Shown here one piece after another: positions 50,175 through 58,583 of a DNA stretch of 64,000 nt. Location of the stretch: the NCBI RefSeq assembly GCF_001598255.1, contig NZ_BCYP01000022.1:62001-126000 (forward strand), written 5' to 3'. This DNA comes from Mitsuaria chitosanitabida ATCC BAA-476 = NBRC 102408. Its GTDB lineage: Bacteria > Pseudomonadota > Gammaproteobacteria > Burkholderiales > Burkholderiaceae_C. Under the pieces are notes generated by a model. It saw only the letters and a program-made list of their open reading frames with translations, searched no databases and was not told the DNA's origin. The stretch's first letter is position 1. Every line of letters begins with the position of its first letter. Both the position numbers and the translations under genes were made by a program.

Positions 50175-50648
50175 ATGCCTGATCGCCGCACCGTGCTTCG
50201 CGCCGCGCTTGCGCTGACGCCTGTCGCCCTGACGGCCGCGGCGGCCGCGGAACCGGCGCGCGCCTCCGATGACATCAACCCCGTCCGCGACGCCGAGATC
50301 GCCTTCGCCGCCACGATGGCGCGCCGGGACTTCAAGGCCTTCGCCGATTTCGTCGCCGAGGACGCGGTCTTCATCAACGGCAAGACACCACTGCGCGGGC
50401 GGGCCGCCGTGCTCGCGTCATGGAAGCGCTTCTTCGAAGGCGCGGAGGCGCCGTTCTCCTGGGCGCCCGACCTGGTCGAGGTGCTCCCGGACGGCAAGCT
50501 CGGCTACAGCACCGGGCCGGTCCATGTGAAGGGCAAGCTCGTCGCGCGCTTCGCGTCGACGTGGCGGCTCGATCCCGATGGGCGCTGGCGCGTGGTCTTC
50601 GACAACGGCAGCGATGTCTGCGATTGCAAGGATGCGGGAAAGACGTGA
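50175..50648 (+). CDS. Exported SnoaL/DUF4440-like protein
   Basis: A 157-residue protein with a twin-arginine-like signal (DRRTVLRAALALTPVALTAAAAA) and a cone-shaped NTF2-like domain (RDAEIAFAATMARRDFKAFADFVAEDAVFINGK; ending WRVVFDNGSDVCDC). NTF2-like proteins of this kind are small ligand-binding or isomerase-like scaffolds. Two C-terminal Cys (VCDC) could form a disulphide or bind metal. It overlaps the next gene by GTGA, so both are co-translated and act in the periplasm. Confidence 0.8.
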   Translation: MPDRRTVLRAALALTPVALTAAAAAEPARASDDINPVRDAEIAFAATMARRDFKAFADFVAEDAVFINGKTPLRGRAAVLASWKRFFEGAEAPFSWAPDLVEVLPDGKLGYSTGPVHVKGKLVARFASTWRLDPDGRWRVVFDNGSDVCDCKDAGKT

Positions 50649-51346
50649 TCGTCCGCGTGCTTGCTGCTGCGTTCGCACTGGGCGCGATCCCCTCCCTGGG
50701 CGAGGCTGCCGAGAGTCGCTGCTTCGGCACCGTGGCCCAGGGCCGCATCGAGGACAGCGTCCGTCTCCCGACGAGCGGCCCCAACTTCTCCGCCTACAGC
50801 CGCATCGCGGCCGCGGCGGGCCGCACCCATGTGCATTCGACGGTGGCGCGGATCGTCGAGACCAGCTACCGGTCCATGGAGACCACGCTCCCCGGCACGG
50901 TCTTCGTCTATGGAGAGACCGGACTGGCCGAGGGGGGCCGCTTCAAGCCGCACCACACGCATCAGAACGGGAGCTCGGTCGACTTCTTCGTGCCGGTGCG
51001 GGATGCGCAAGGCCGCTCCGTGGCCTTGCCGACGCCGGTCACGAAGCACTTCGGCTATGACACCGAGTTCGACAAGAACGCGCGGTTCGAGGGCTATCGG
51101 ATCGACTTCGAGGCGATGGCCGAGCATCTCTACCAGCTCGATGCCGCCGCGAAGGCCGAGGGATCCGGGCTGGCGCTGGTGATCTTCGACCGCGACTACC
51201 TGCCGCGTCTCTTCGCCACGCCGCGAGGGCCGTGGCTGCGCGACCACCTGAACTTCATGCGCGGCAAGCCGTGGGTGCGCCACGACGAGCATTACCACGT
51301 GGACTTCGCGATCCGCTGCGACACGAATCGCCCGAAGTCCCGCTGA
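50645..51346 (+). CDS. Exported MepA-like (M74-type) zinc endopeptidase candidate
   Basis: A 233-residue protein starting with GTG inside the stop of the upstream gene. The signal peptide is VLAAAFALGAIPSLGEA. The zinc-site patterns resemble penicillin-insensitive murein endopeptidases: HHTHQNGSSVDFFVPVRD (His, His, Asp) and a late HYHVDFAIRC. If so, it would cut D-Ala-meso-Dap cross-links in peptidoglycan. The sequence outside these motifs is not typical MepA, so an M15-like relative is possible. Confidence 0.7.
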   Translation: MIVRVLAAAFALGAIPSLGEAAESRCFGTVAQGRIEDSVRLPTSGPNFSAYSRIAAAAGRTHVHSTVARIVETSYRSMETTLPGTVFVYGETGLAEGGRFKPHHTHQNGSSVDFFVPVRDAQGRSVALPTPVTKHFGYDTEFDKNARFEGYRIDFEAMAEHLYQLDAAAKAEGSGLALVIFDRDYLPRLFATPRGPWLRDHLNFMRGKPWVRHDEHYHVDFAIRCDTNRPKSR

Positions 51347-51381
51347 TCAGGTGGCGTCGATCACGCGGTCGATGCAGCGCC

Positions 51382-51501
51382 ATGTTCGGCCGCGCCTATT
51401 CCATCGTCGAGCGCGAGGCCGCGTACCGCAAGTCACTCGAGTCCATGCCCGATCATCGCGGCGCACTGGCCGAGATCGAGTACATCCAGGGACGCCGCGG
51501 C
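51382..51501 (+). pseudogene. Remnant of a TPR protein gene
   Basis: The frame reads AYSIVEREAAYRKSLESMPDHRGALAEIEYIQG, which aligns with the C-terminal TPR of the intact gene at 49374-50123 (YALVELRRWDEAEAAYRQSQTFEPDNKIASDEILFIRQ) after deletion of about six codons. No start-proximal part remains upstream, and the frame runs on without a TPR ending. It is the tail of a duplicated gene. Confidence 0.65.
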
Positions 51502-51537
51502 GGAAAGGTCAAGCCCCGAGGCCGGAACCGGCTCCGC

Positions 51538-52272
51538 TCACGCGAACCAGTCCTCGTCCGGCAACTGCTCGAAGACTCGCTTCAGCCCGCCGCCCCAGCC
51601 CTGGCTGATGGTGGTGAAGTAGGGGTCGTCCTTCGTGATCCGATGCGGTTCCGCCGGCGCGAAGCTGTCGGTCCTGTAGAGCAGCATGTCGATCGGCAGC
51701 CCCACCGACAGGTTGCTCCGGATCGTCGAGTCGAACGAGATCAGCGCGCACTTGGTCGCCTCCGCCAGCGAGCTGTCGAAGTCGATGACGCGGTCGATGA
51801 TGGGCTTCCCGTACTTGGACTCGCCGATTTGCAGATAGGGGGTGTCCTCGGTCGCCTCGATGAAGTTGCCTTGCGGGTAGACGTGGAAGATGCGCGGCGG
51901 CTCGCCCCGGATCTGGCCGCCGACGATGAAGTTGGCGCCGAAGTCCACGCCCTGGTTCAACTGGCCGTTGCCCTCGCTGTCACGGGTGACGACCTCCTTC
52001 AGCGTCCGGCCCACCAGCTCCGCCACGTCGTACATCGACGTGAGGTTCATCAGATGCGGGCCCTCGCCCTTGGCGCGCTGGCGCAGCAGGCTCACCACGC
52101 TCTGCGTCGTGGCCAGGTTGCCGGCGGTGAGCAGCGTGATCAGGCGATCGCCCGGCTGCTCGAAGACATTCATCTTGCGGAAGGTCGCGATGTGGTCCAC
52201 GCCCGCATTGGTGCGGGAATCCGAGGCGAACAGCAGGCCGGCACGCAGCCGCATGGCAACACAGTAAGTCAT
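51538..52272 (-). CDS. Anbu proteasome-type protease (HslV-like)
   Basis: A 244-residue protein of the Ntn-hydrolase superfamily, the ancestral beta-subunit (Anbu) group. After removal of Met the presumed N-terminal nucleophile is Thr2 (MTYCVAMRLRAGLLFASDSRTNAG), followed by the HslV-like strand order and GANFIVGGQIRGEPPRIFHVYP. Anbu proteins assemble into ring or helical particles in the cytosol; proteolytic activity has been hard to show. It is the last gene of the minus-strand cluster of ATP-grasp, alpha-E and transglutaminase genes, the usual Anbu neighbourhood. Confidence 0.93.
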   Translation of the reverse strand: MTYCVAMRLRAGLLFASDSRTNAGVDHIATFRKMNVFEQPGDRLITLLTAGNLATTQSVVSLLRQRAKGEGPHLMNLTSMYDVAELVGRTLKEVVTRDSEGNGQLNQGVDFGANFIVGGQIRGEPPRIFHVYPQGNFIEATEDTPYLQIGESKYGKPIIDRVIDFDSSLAEATKCALISFDSTIRSNLSVGLPIDMLLYRTDSFAPAEPHRITKDDPYFTTISQGWGGGLKRVFEQLPDEDWFA

Positions 52273-52323
52273 GGGGCGGAAGGTTAGCGCATCAGCCTGA
52301 CCGCATGCCGTCAGGCCGCATCC

Positions 52324-53235
52324 TCACTGTTGATCGGCCGTGCCGGGCTTCACGAGCACCTCGGCCCGCATCGTCTCCAGACCCCCGCCCGTGCGCACGC
52401 CGCGGACCGGGCACGCGTCCAGGTAGTCCGCGCCGATCGCCAGCTTCACGTGCCGGCCGTCGGCCAGGCACTGGTTGCTGATGTCGTAGCCCAGCCAGCC
52501 GCCCGCCATCCGCGGGCCGCCGTCCATGGTCCGCGAGCCGGCGTCGGTGCGCGCCATCGATGACGGGTCGTCGCCCGAGCCGGAGCCCGGCAGGTCCGCC
52601 GGTGCGGCATCGGGCAGCCGCACCTCCGCCCAGGCGTGACTGGCGACGTGCTCGGCATCGGTCGCCAGGTAGCCCGACACGTAGCGCGCCGGCAGTCCCA
52701 GCAGCCGCGCGCAGCAGACGAAGACCTGCGCGTGGTCCTGGCAGACGCCGCGCCCCGTCTGGAAGGCCTCGGCGGCCGGCGTGGCCGCGTCGGTGTAGCC
52801 GCGCAGATAGGGCATGCGCTCGCCGATGGCGGCCATCAGCATCAGCAGCGCGCCGTGGGCATCGGCCTTCGCGGCCTCCGCGAAGCCGGTGGCGAAACGG
52901 CGCAGGGCGTCGTCGGCGCGCGTGAGCACGCTGTCGCGCAGGAAGAGCGGCGCGGGCAGCTCGTCCTCCGGATCGGGCCGCGGCGGGCCGTCGTCGGTGA
53001 TGACCTCGCCAATGGCCCGCAGGACGATGTCGCGGCGCGGGCCGTCCAGGCTCAGCACATGCATGGTGTTGCCGAAGGCGTCGGCGCAGCTGCTCGCCGG
53101 GGCCGGCAGCGCCAGGCCCCAGTGCAGGATCCGCAACCCGCGCGATCGCCGCGGCGTCAGCCGCAGGTACTGCGTGCTGCGGGACAGCGGCGCGTCGTAG
53201 TCATAGACGGTCTCGTGCGAGATGTGCAGATGCAT
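52324..53235 (-). CDS. Transglutaminase-like cysteine protease of the Anbu cluster
   Basis: A 303-residue protein with an N-terminal bacterial transglutaminase-like domain opening HLHISHETVYDYDAPLSRSTQYLRLTPR and a catalytic core: Cys in GRGVCQDHAQVFV, His in VASHAWAEV and Asp in GWLGYDISN. About 37 residues (PAPADLPGSG.. to ..GGPRMAG, Gly/Ser/Asp-rich) are inserted between the His and Asp motifs, where close relatives, as I recall them, have only a few residues. GGAG before the ATG gives a good ribosome-binding site. Enzymes of this type may cleave or form isopeptide links with the ATP-grasp ligase of the same cluster. Confidence 0.88.
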   Translation of the reverse strand: MHLHISHETVYDYDAPLSRSTQYLRLTPRRSRGLRILHWGLALPAPASSCADAFGNTMHVLSLDGPRRDIVLRAIGEVITDDGPPRPDPEDELPAPLFLRDSVLTRADDALRRFATGFAEAAKADAHGALLMLMAAIGERMPYLRGYTDAATPAAEAFQTGRGVCQDHAQVFVCCARLLGLPARYVSGYLATDAEHVASHAWAEVRLPDAAPADLPGSGSGDDPSSMARTDAGSRTMDGGPRMAGGWLGYDISNQCLADGRHVKLAIGADYLDACPVRGVRTGGGLETMRAEVLVKPGTADQQ

Positions 53236-53303
53236 GGCCGGAACTCCTGGATGGCCGAGGCGCGGTGAGCGATGAGCGATGGGCGGTTGGCGGCGACCGT
53301 CGC

Positions 53304-54272
53304 TCACTGCGCCTCGAAGTAGGCCTGCTGGATGTCCAGGCTCAGACGCGCCGAGTCCTCGAGGAAGCCGGTCAGCCAGGTGTGCAGGCCCTGCTCGAGG
53401 ATCTCGTCCACCGCACCGTACTCCAATCTCAGCGCCAGCCGGCCGGCGCTCTGCTTGACCTTGCGGCCTGCATCCTGCGCGCCCTCGCGCGATTCGATCT
53501 GCGGCAGCACCGCGCGGATCTCGTCGCAGCAGGCGCGCAGCGAGCGCGGCACGTCGGGGCGCAGGATCAGCAGCTCCGTCACGCGGCGGCCGTTCAGGCT
53601 GTCGCGGTAGGCCGCGTGATACGCCTCGAAGGCCGACAGCGATCGCAGCAGCGCGTTCCAGGCATAGAAGTCGGGCGCGCTCTCGCTGGGCGCGTCCACC
53701 GGCGCGAGCGAGTCCACCGCCGGCGCGATCAGCTGCGACTTCACGTCCAGCAGCCGCGCCGTGTTGTCGGCCCGCTCGACGAAGGTGCCCAATCGGATGA
53801 AGCAGTAGGCGTCGTTGCGCTGCAGCGTCCCGTAGGTGGCGCCGCGGAAGAGGTGCGACCGCTCCTTCACCCAATCGAAGAAGGACGAGGGTTCCACCAC
53901 GCCGGTGCGCGCGAGCTCGCGCGCCTCCAGCCAGCTGGTGTTCAGGGCTTCCCACATCTCGGCGGTGATCTGGCCGCGCACCGCATGGGCGTTCTCGCGG
54001 GCCTGCCGGATGCAGGACAGCACCGAGGCGGGGTTCTCCAGATCCATCCCCATGAAGCGGAACAGCTGCTCCGCGCTCAGGCGCGGATGGCGCGCCTGAT
54101 AGGCCTCCAGCGTGCCGGTGATGGCCAGCGGCGCGGCCAGCTCCGTCGCGGCGCCGCGCGATTGCGGCAGCAGCGACAGCGAGTGCGTGACGTCGAGCAT
54201 GCGCACCAGGTTCTCGGCGCGCTCCATGTAGCGGCTCATCCAGTAGAGCTGTGCGGCGGTACGGCTGAGCAT
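53304..54272 (-). CDS. Alpha-E domain protein of the Anbu cluster
   Basis: A 322-residue helical protein (COG2307-type), opening MLSRTAAQLYWMSRYMERAENLVRMLDVTHSLSLLP, a family hallmark, and rich in Glu and Arg helices. Its role is unknown, but the gene always accompanies an ATP-grasp protein and often a transglutaminase-like protein. It begins one base after the stop of the ATP-grasp gene (spacing 1 nt), so the two are co-translated. Confidence 0.92.
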   Translation of the reverse strand: MLSRTAAQLYWMSRYMERAENLVRMLDVTHSLSLLPQSRGAATELAAPLAITGTLEAYQARHPRLSAEQLFRFMGMDLENPASVLSCIRQARENAHAVRGQITAEMWEALNTSWLEARELARTGVVEPSSFFDWVKERSHLFRGATYGTLQRNDAYCFIRLGTFVERADNTARLLDVKSQLIAPAVDSLAPVDAPSESAPDFYAWNALLRSLSAFEAYHAAYRDSLNGRRVTELLILRPDVPRSLRACCDEIRAVLPQIESREGAQDAGRKVKQSAGRLALRLEYGAVDEILEQGLHTWLTGFLEDSARLSLDIQQAYFEAQ

Positions 54273-54273
54273 C

Positions 54274-55701
54274 TCAGTTCTCCAGAATCCAGGTGTCTTT
54301 CGTCCCGCCGCCCTGCGACGAATTGACGACCAGCGAGCCCGCCTTCAGCGCGACCCGCGTCAGTCCGCCGGCCACCATGTTGACCTCACGGCCCGAGAGC
54401 ACGAAAGGCCGCAGGTCGATGTGGCGCGGCGCGATGCCGCGCTCGACGAAGGTCGGGCAGCTGGACAGGCACAGCGTGGGCTGCGCGATGTAGTTGGACG
54501 GGTTGGCCTTGACGCGCTCCTTGAAGTCCTCGACCTCCGCCGCCGTCGACGCCGGCCCCACCAGCATCCCGTAGCCGCCCGCGCCGTGGACTTCCTTCAC
54601 CACCAGCTCGGCCATGTGGTTGAGCACATGGTCCAGGTCGACCGCCTTGCGGCACTGCCAAGTGGGCACGTTGTGCAGGATGGGCTCCTCGCCCAGGTAG
54701 AAGCGGATCATGTCCGGCACGTAGGGATAGATGGACTTGTCGTCCGCCACGCCGGTGCCGATGGCGTTGGCCAGCACCACGTGGCCCTGCTTGTAGACCG
54801 ACAGCAGCCCCGGCACGCCCAGCATCGAGTCGGCGCGGAAGGCCAGCGGATCGAGGAAGGCGTCGTCGATGCGGCGGTAGATTACGTCCACGCGCTTGGG
54901 GCCCACCGTCGTGCGCATGAACACGAAGCCGTCCTTGACGAACAGGTCCTGGCCCTCGACCAGCTCCACGCCCATCTGCTGCGCCAGGAAGGCGTGCTCG
55001 AAGTAGGCGGAGTTGAAGGGCCCCGGCGTCAGCACCACGACGGTCGGGTTGTCGGCGGGGCTGGCCTGCCGCAGCGTGTTCAGCAGCAGCGCCGGGTAGT
55101 GCGCGACGGGAGCGATCGGATAGCGGGCGAAGAGCTCGGGGAAGAGCCGCATCATCATCTTGCGGTTCTCCAGCATGTAGCTCACGCCGGAGGGCACGCG
55201 CAGGTTGTCCTCCAGCACGTAGTAGCCGCCGTCGGAATGGCGGATCAGGTCCACGCCGGTGATGTGGGCGTAGATGCCCAGCGGCAGGTCCAGGCCTTGC
55301 ATCGCCGGCTGGTACTGGGCGTTGGCGAAGACCTGCTCGGCCGGGATCAGGCCGGCCTTGACGATCTCGTGGTCGTGATAGATGTCCCAGAGGAAGCGGT
55401 TCAACGCAGTGACGCGCTGCCGCAGGCCGCGCTCCAGCATCTGCCAGTCATCGGCCGGGACGATGCGGGGCACGGTGTCGAAGGGGATGAGGCGCTCGGC
55501 GCCGGCCTCGTCGCCGTAGACGGCGAAGGTGATGCCGACCTTGTGGAAGAGCAGGTCGGCCTCCGCCCGCTTCTTGGCCAGCGCGTCGGGCGTCTGCGCG
55601 TGCAGCCAGTCGGCGAAGGCCTGGTAGCTGGGCCGGATGGCGCCGCTTTGCAGCAGCATCTCGTCGTAGTGGCCGGCGGCCGGTAGGGTCAGCGCGTGCA
55701 T
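54274..55701 (-). CDS. Circularly permuted ATP-grasp peptide ligase of the Anbu cluster
   Basis: A 475-residue cytosolic protein of the COG2308 circularly permuted ATP-grasp type 2 family. Segments include IPFDTVPRIVPADDWQMLERGLRQRV, the long ATP-grasp core with VDLIRHSDGGYYVLEDNLRVPSGVSYMLENR (metal ligands), TVGPKRVDVIYRRIDDAFLDPL and KEVHGAGGYGMLVG. The family is predicted to make peptide or amide bonds with ATP. The start at 55701 (MHALTLPAAGHYDEML) fits the family length; the open frame runs on upstream as antisense. First gene of the four-gene minus-strand operon. Confidence 0.92.
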   Translation of the reverse strand: MHALTLPAAGHYDEMLLQSGAIRPSYQAFADWLHAQTPDALAKKRAEADLLFHKVGITFAVYGDEAGAERLIPFDTVPRIVPADDWQMLERGLRQRVTALNRFLWDIYHDHEIVKAGLIPAEQVFANAQYQPAMQGLDLPLGIYAHITGVDLIRHSDGGYYVLEDNLRVPSGVSYMLENRKMMMRLFPELFARYPIAPVAHYPALLLNTLRQASPADNPTVVVLTPGPFNSAYFEHAFLAQQMGVELVEGQDLFVKDGFVFMRTTVGPKRVDVIYRRIDDAFLDPLAFRADSMLGVPGLLSVYKQGHVVLANAIGTGVADDKSIYPYVPDMIRFYLGEEPILHNVPTWQCRKAVDLDHVLNHMAELVVKEVHGAGGYGMLVGPASTAAEVEDFKERVKANPSNYIAQPTLCLSSCPTFVERGIAPRHIDLRPFVLSGREVNMVAGGLTRVALKAGSLVVNSSQGGGTKDTWILEN

Positions 55702-55929
55702 GGGGTCTCCAACGCGGCGCCGCCGACGGCCGGCGGCCCGCCCCGAGCCTGATTGCAAGGCCCGTGCCCAGCGCAGCGCGCCGGCGGGCCTTGGCCGATA
55801 CCACAGCTTGCCCGCTTCCGGTGCGCGCGTGAAGCCCGCCCCGAGGCGGTGCCTCGGCCTTGCCCGCCGCTGGTGCAGTGGCAATACTCCGCGTTGCGCC
55901 CAGACGCGCCAGTCGCTACAACTGCTTCG

Positions 55930-58062
55930 ATGCCCAACGACGCCCAGGTCCTCCCTTCTCCCGGTGCCGCCCCCTCCGGAGAGCCGCCGCCCGCGCCCGA
56001 TGCCGGCGCCTACGTGCCGCCGCGCGGCTCCCGCGCGTCGCTGGGCCGCTGGCTCACCGCGATGGTGCTGGCCGCGGTCGCGGTGGCGGTGCTCAGCTCC
56101 GCGCTGCTGATCGAGAACTTCGCCCGGGCCCATGCCGAGCGTCGCGCGGTCGAGGCGCTGCGCCAGGTGGCCGTCGATTTCCGCGACGGGTTGGACCACG
56201 GCATGGCGCAGCAGTACAAGGAAGTCCGCGTGCTTGCGCAGCTCGAGCCCTTCCGGCGCTTCGACGATCCCGAGTCCATGCGCCGCGCGCTGGACCAGAT
56301 CCAGATCGGCTTCGACCACTTCGCCTGGCTGGGCGTGACGGACGCGCAGGGCAAGGTCGTGGCCGCGGCGGGCGGGCTGCTGGATGGTGTCGACGTCTCC
56401 AAGCGGCCGTGGTGGCAGGGGGCGCGCAAGGGCGCGCCTTTCGTCGGGGACGTGCACTCCGCGCTGCTGCTGGAGAAGCTGCTGCCGCGCCAGAGCGAGC
56501 CCTGGCGCTTCGTCGACTTCGCGGTCCCGCTGCTGGACCCGCGCGGCCAGCTGCAGGGCGTCTTCGGCGTGCACCTGAGCTGGGGCTGGGCGCGCCAGAT
56601 CAAGAGCGAGCTGATCGACGCGACGATGGCCTCGCACCAGGCCGAGGCCCTGGTCCTGGGCAAGGACGGCGCGGTGATCCTCGGCCCCTCCGAGCTGGAG
56701 GGCAAGCCGCTGGCCCTGCCCGCCGAGAACGGCGCCGGGCTGCGCGAGCAGCGGGTCGACGGTGTCGACTACTTCGTCGTCAGCGTGCCCAGCGAGGGCT
56801 ACGGCCCGTACCCCGGCCTGGGCTGGACCGTGCTGGTGCGTCAGCCGGTGAGCATCGCGCTGGAGGACTACTTCCGCCTGCGCCGCCAGATCATGCTGAG
56901 CGCGGTGCTGCTGCTGACCTTGGCCGTGCCGGTGAGCTGGTGGCTGGCGCGCCGCATGAGCCGGCCGCTGGACGAGCTGACGCGCGCGCTGGCGCGTCGC
57001 CATCACCTGGGCGAGGACGCGCTCCCGCAGGTCGGCGGCTACCGCGAGGCGGCCGTGCTGTCGCACGCGCTGCAGGAACTGTCCGAGCGCCAGGCGGCGC
57101 AGGACCGGTCGCTGGCGGAGCTCAACGCCTCGCTGGAGCGGCGGGTGCAGGCACGCACCGCCGAGCTGCAGGACGCGATGAGCCAGCAGGAGGCCAGCGA
57201 GCGTCGGCTGCGCACCATCGCCGACAACCTGCCGGTGCTGATCGCCTACATCGACGCCGACCAGCGGCTGCGCTTCCTCAACGCCACCTTCCGCAGCTGG
57301 ATGGGCATGGAGCCCGGGGCGGTGCTGGGGCGCACGCTGGAGGACGTGGTGGGGCCCGTGCTCTACGAGCCGCGCCTGCAGTTCCTCAAGGGCGCGCTCG
57401 CGGGCGTGCGGCAGCGCTTCGAGACGCGCTCCGAGTCCAACGGCATCAGCCGCGACCTGCTGACCGAATACGTCCCCGACATCCGCCCCGACGGCACGGT
57501 GGCGGGCGTCTACACGCTGGCCACCGACATCTCCGCGTTCAAGCAGGTGGAGCGGGAGCTGGACCAGCTCAGCCGCATCGACCCGCTGACGGGGCTGCCC
57601 AACCGGCGCCAGTTCGAGTCCCGCCTGTCAGAGGCGCTGGCCCGGACGCGGCGCAACGAGCGCACGCTGGGGCTGATGTTCCTGGACCTGGACCACTTCA
57701 AGCAGGTCAACGACACGCTGGGCCACGCGGCCGGGGACGTGGTGCTGAAGGTCTTCGCCGACCGGGTGCGCGGCGTGATCCGCGAGACCGACCAGCTCTG
57801 CCGCCTGGCGGGCGACGAGTTCGTGCTCATCCTGGAGAACCTGAACGAACCGAGCGAGGCCGCGGCCGTGGCACAGAAGGTGCTCGACGCCGTGGTGCAG
57901 CCGCTGACCTTGCAGGGCCAGGCGCTGCGGCTGTCGACCAGCATCGGCGTGGCCTGCCACGTCGGCGGGCCGGAGAGCGAGCCGGCGCTGCTGGGCCGCG
58001 CGGACGACGCGCTCTATGCCGCCAAGGCGGCCGGTCGCGGCTGCTGGCGGATGGCGGAATGA
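55930..58062 (+). CDS. Sensor diguanylate cyclase (extracytoplasmic Cache-like, PAS, GGDEF)
   Basis: A 710-residue inner-membrane protein. The first membrane segment (about residues 40-63, WLTAMVLAAVAVAVLSSALLI) precedes a Cache-type periplasmic domain (about 65-310, with VDVSKRPWWQGARKGAPFVGDVHSA typical of the fold), a second membrane segment (about 318-340), a HAMP-like region, a coiled coil, a PAS domain (about 430-540, LPVLIAYIDADQRLRFLNATF) and a C-terminal GGDEF domain. The active loop is AGDEF instead of GGDEF, with DLDHFKQVND as metal site; such variants can be active, and the I-site position is RETD. There is no EAL domain. Confidence 0.9.
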   Translation: MPNDAQVLPSPGAAPSGEPPPAPDAGAYVPPRGSRASLGRWLTAMVLAAVAVAVLSSALLIENFARAHAERRAVEALRQVAVDFRDGLDHGMAQQYKEVRVLAQLEPFRRFDDPESMRRALDQIQIGFDHFAWLGVTDAQGKVVAAAGGLLDGVDVSKRPWWQGARKGAPFVGDVHSALLLEKLLPRQSEPWRFVDFAVPLLDPRGQLQGVFGVHLSWGWARQIKSELIDATMASHQAEALVLGKDGAVILGPSELEGKPLALPAENGAGLREQRVDGVDYFVVSVPSEGYGPYPGLGWTVLVRQPVSIALEDYFRLRRQIMLSAVLLLTLAVPVSWWLARRMSRPLDELTRALARRHHLGEDALPQVGGYREAAVLSHALQELSERQAAQDRSLAELNASLERRVQARTAELQDAMSQQEASERRLRTIADNLPVLIAYIDADQRLRFLNATFRSWMGMEPGAVLGRTLEDVVGPVLYEPRLQFLKGALAGVRQRFETRSESNGISRDLLTEYVPDIRPDGTVAGVYTLATDISAFKQVERELDQLSRIDPLTGLPNRRQFESRLSEALARTRRNERTLGLMFLDLDHFKQVNDTLGHAAGDVVLKVFADRVRGVIRETDQLCRLAGDEFVLILENLNEPSEAAAVAQKVLDAVVQPLTLQGQALRLSTSIGVACHVGGPESEPALLGRADDALYAAKAAGRGCWRMAE

Positions 58063-58101
58063 CCGAGCGGCCCGGACGCGGGCTTGCGGTGTAATCCGCC
58101 G

Positions 58102-58482
58102 ATGGCTTCTTCAGAACTCTCACTCGACGATGCACCGCGACCGGAGCTGCGGTTGCGCATGCGCGTCACCGTCGGCGATGTGATCGCGGTCGGTCCCGGC
58201 AAGATCGCGCTGCTCGAGGCGCTGGACGAGACGGGATCGATCACGGCGGCGGCGAAGTCGCTGGACATGTCTTATCGCCGGGCCTGGCTGCTGATTGACG
58301 AGCTCAACCGGACCTTGAAGGAGCCTGCGGTCGCCACGGCTGCCGGTGGCGCCAAGGGGGGCGGCAGCGCGCTGACCGAGACGGGCCGGGCGCTGGTCGG
58401 GCTGTATCGGCAGATCGAGGCGACGGCCCTGCAGGCTTGCAAGCCGGAGATCCGGCAGCTGATGAAGTTGCTGGCGTCCTGA
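58102..58482 (+). CDS. modE: Molybdate-responsive regulator, single-domain ModE
   Basis: A 126-residue winged helix-turn-helix of the LysR-like ModE N-terminal type: RVTVGDVIAVGPGKIALLEALDETGSITAAAKSLDMSYRRAWLLIDELN is close to the ModE core. The Mop/TOBE molybdate-binding repeats of E. coli ModE (262 aa) are missing, so this protein must sense molybdate through a partner or act without a direct ligand. It lies upstream of modABC with the palindrome at 58522-58549 between, which is its obvious operator. Confidence 0.87.
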   Translation: MASSELSLDDAPRPELRLRMRVTVGDVIAVGPGKIALLEALDETGSITAAAKSLDMSYRRAWLLIDELNRTLKEPAVATAAGGAKGGGSALTETGRALVGLYRQIEATALQACKPEIRQLMKLLAS

Positions 58483-58507
58483 GGGCAGGGGAGAGGGTCT
58501 TCGGGCT
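58482..58507. repeat. Half-remnant of the palindromic intergenic repeat
   Basis: GAGGGCAGGGG-AGAGGGTCTTCGGGCTC matches the end of repeat copy 5 (38187-38212) except for one base. The stem-forming part is missing, so this is a truncated copy, 20 kb from the others. Confidence 0.6.
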
Positions 58508-58521
58508 CTCCCCGCCAGAGA

Positions 58522-58549
58522 CTCGCAATATCCTGGGATATATTGCGAG
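58522..58549 (+). promoter_or_regulatory. ModE operator upstream of modA
   Basis: CTCGCAATAT-N8-ATATTGCGAG is a perfect 10+10 inverted repeat 35 bp before the modA start. It has the A/T-rich spaced-arm form of ModE sites and lies in the modE-modA gap, overlapping a likely promoter, so repression of modABC at high molybdate is expected. Confidence 0.88.
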
Positions 58550-58583
58550 CCTCCTCAACCGCCACCCTGCCGAGGGAAACGCC

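Noticed and set aside
51351-51608. Plus-strand ORF spanning the TPR remnant as an intact gene
   Set aside because: Only part of another frame in it resembles TPR sequence, no start region remains, and it runs into the antisense of the Anbu gene.
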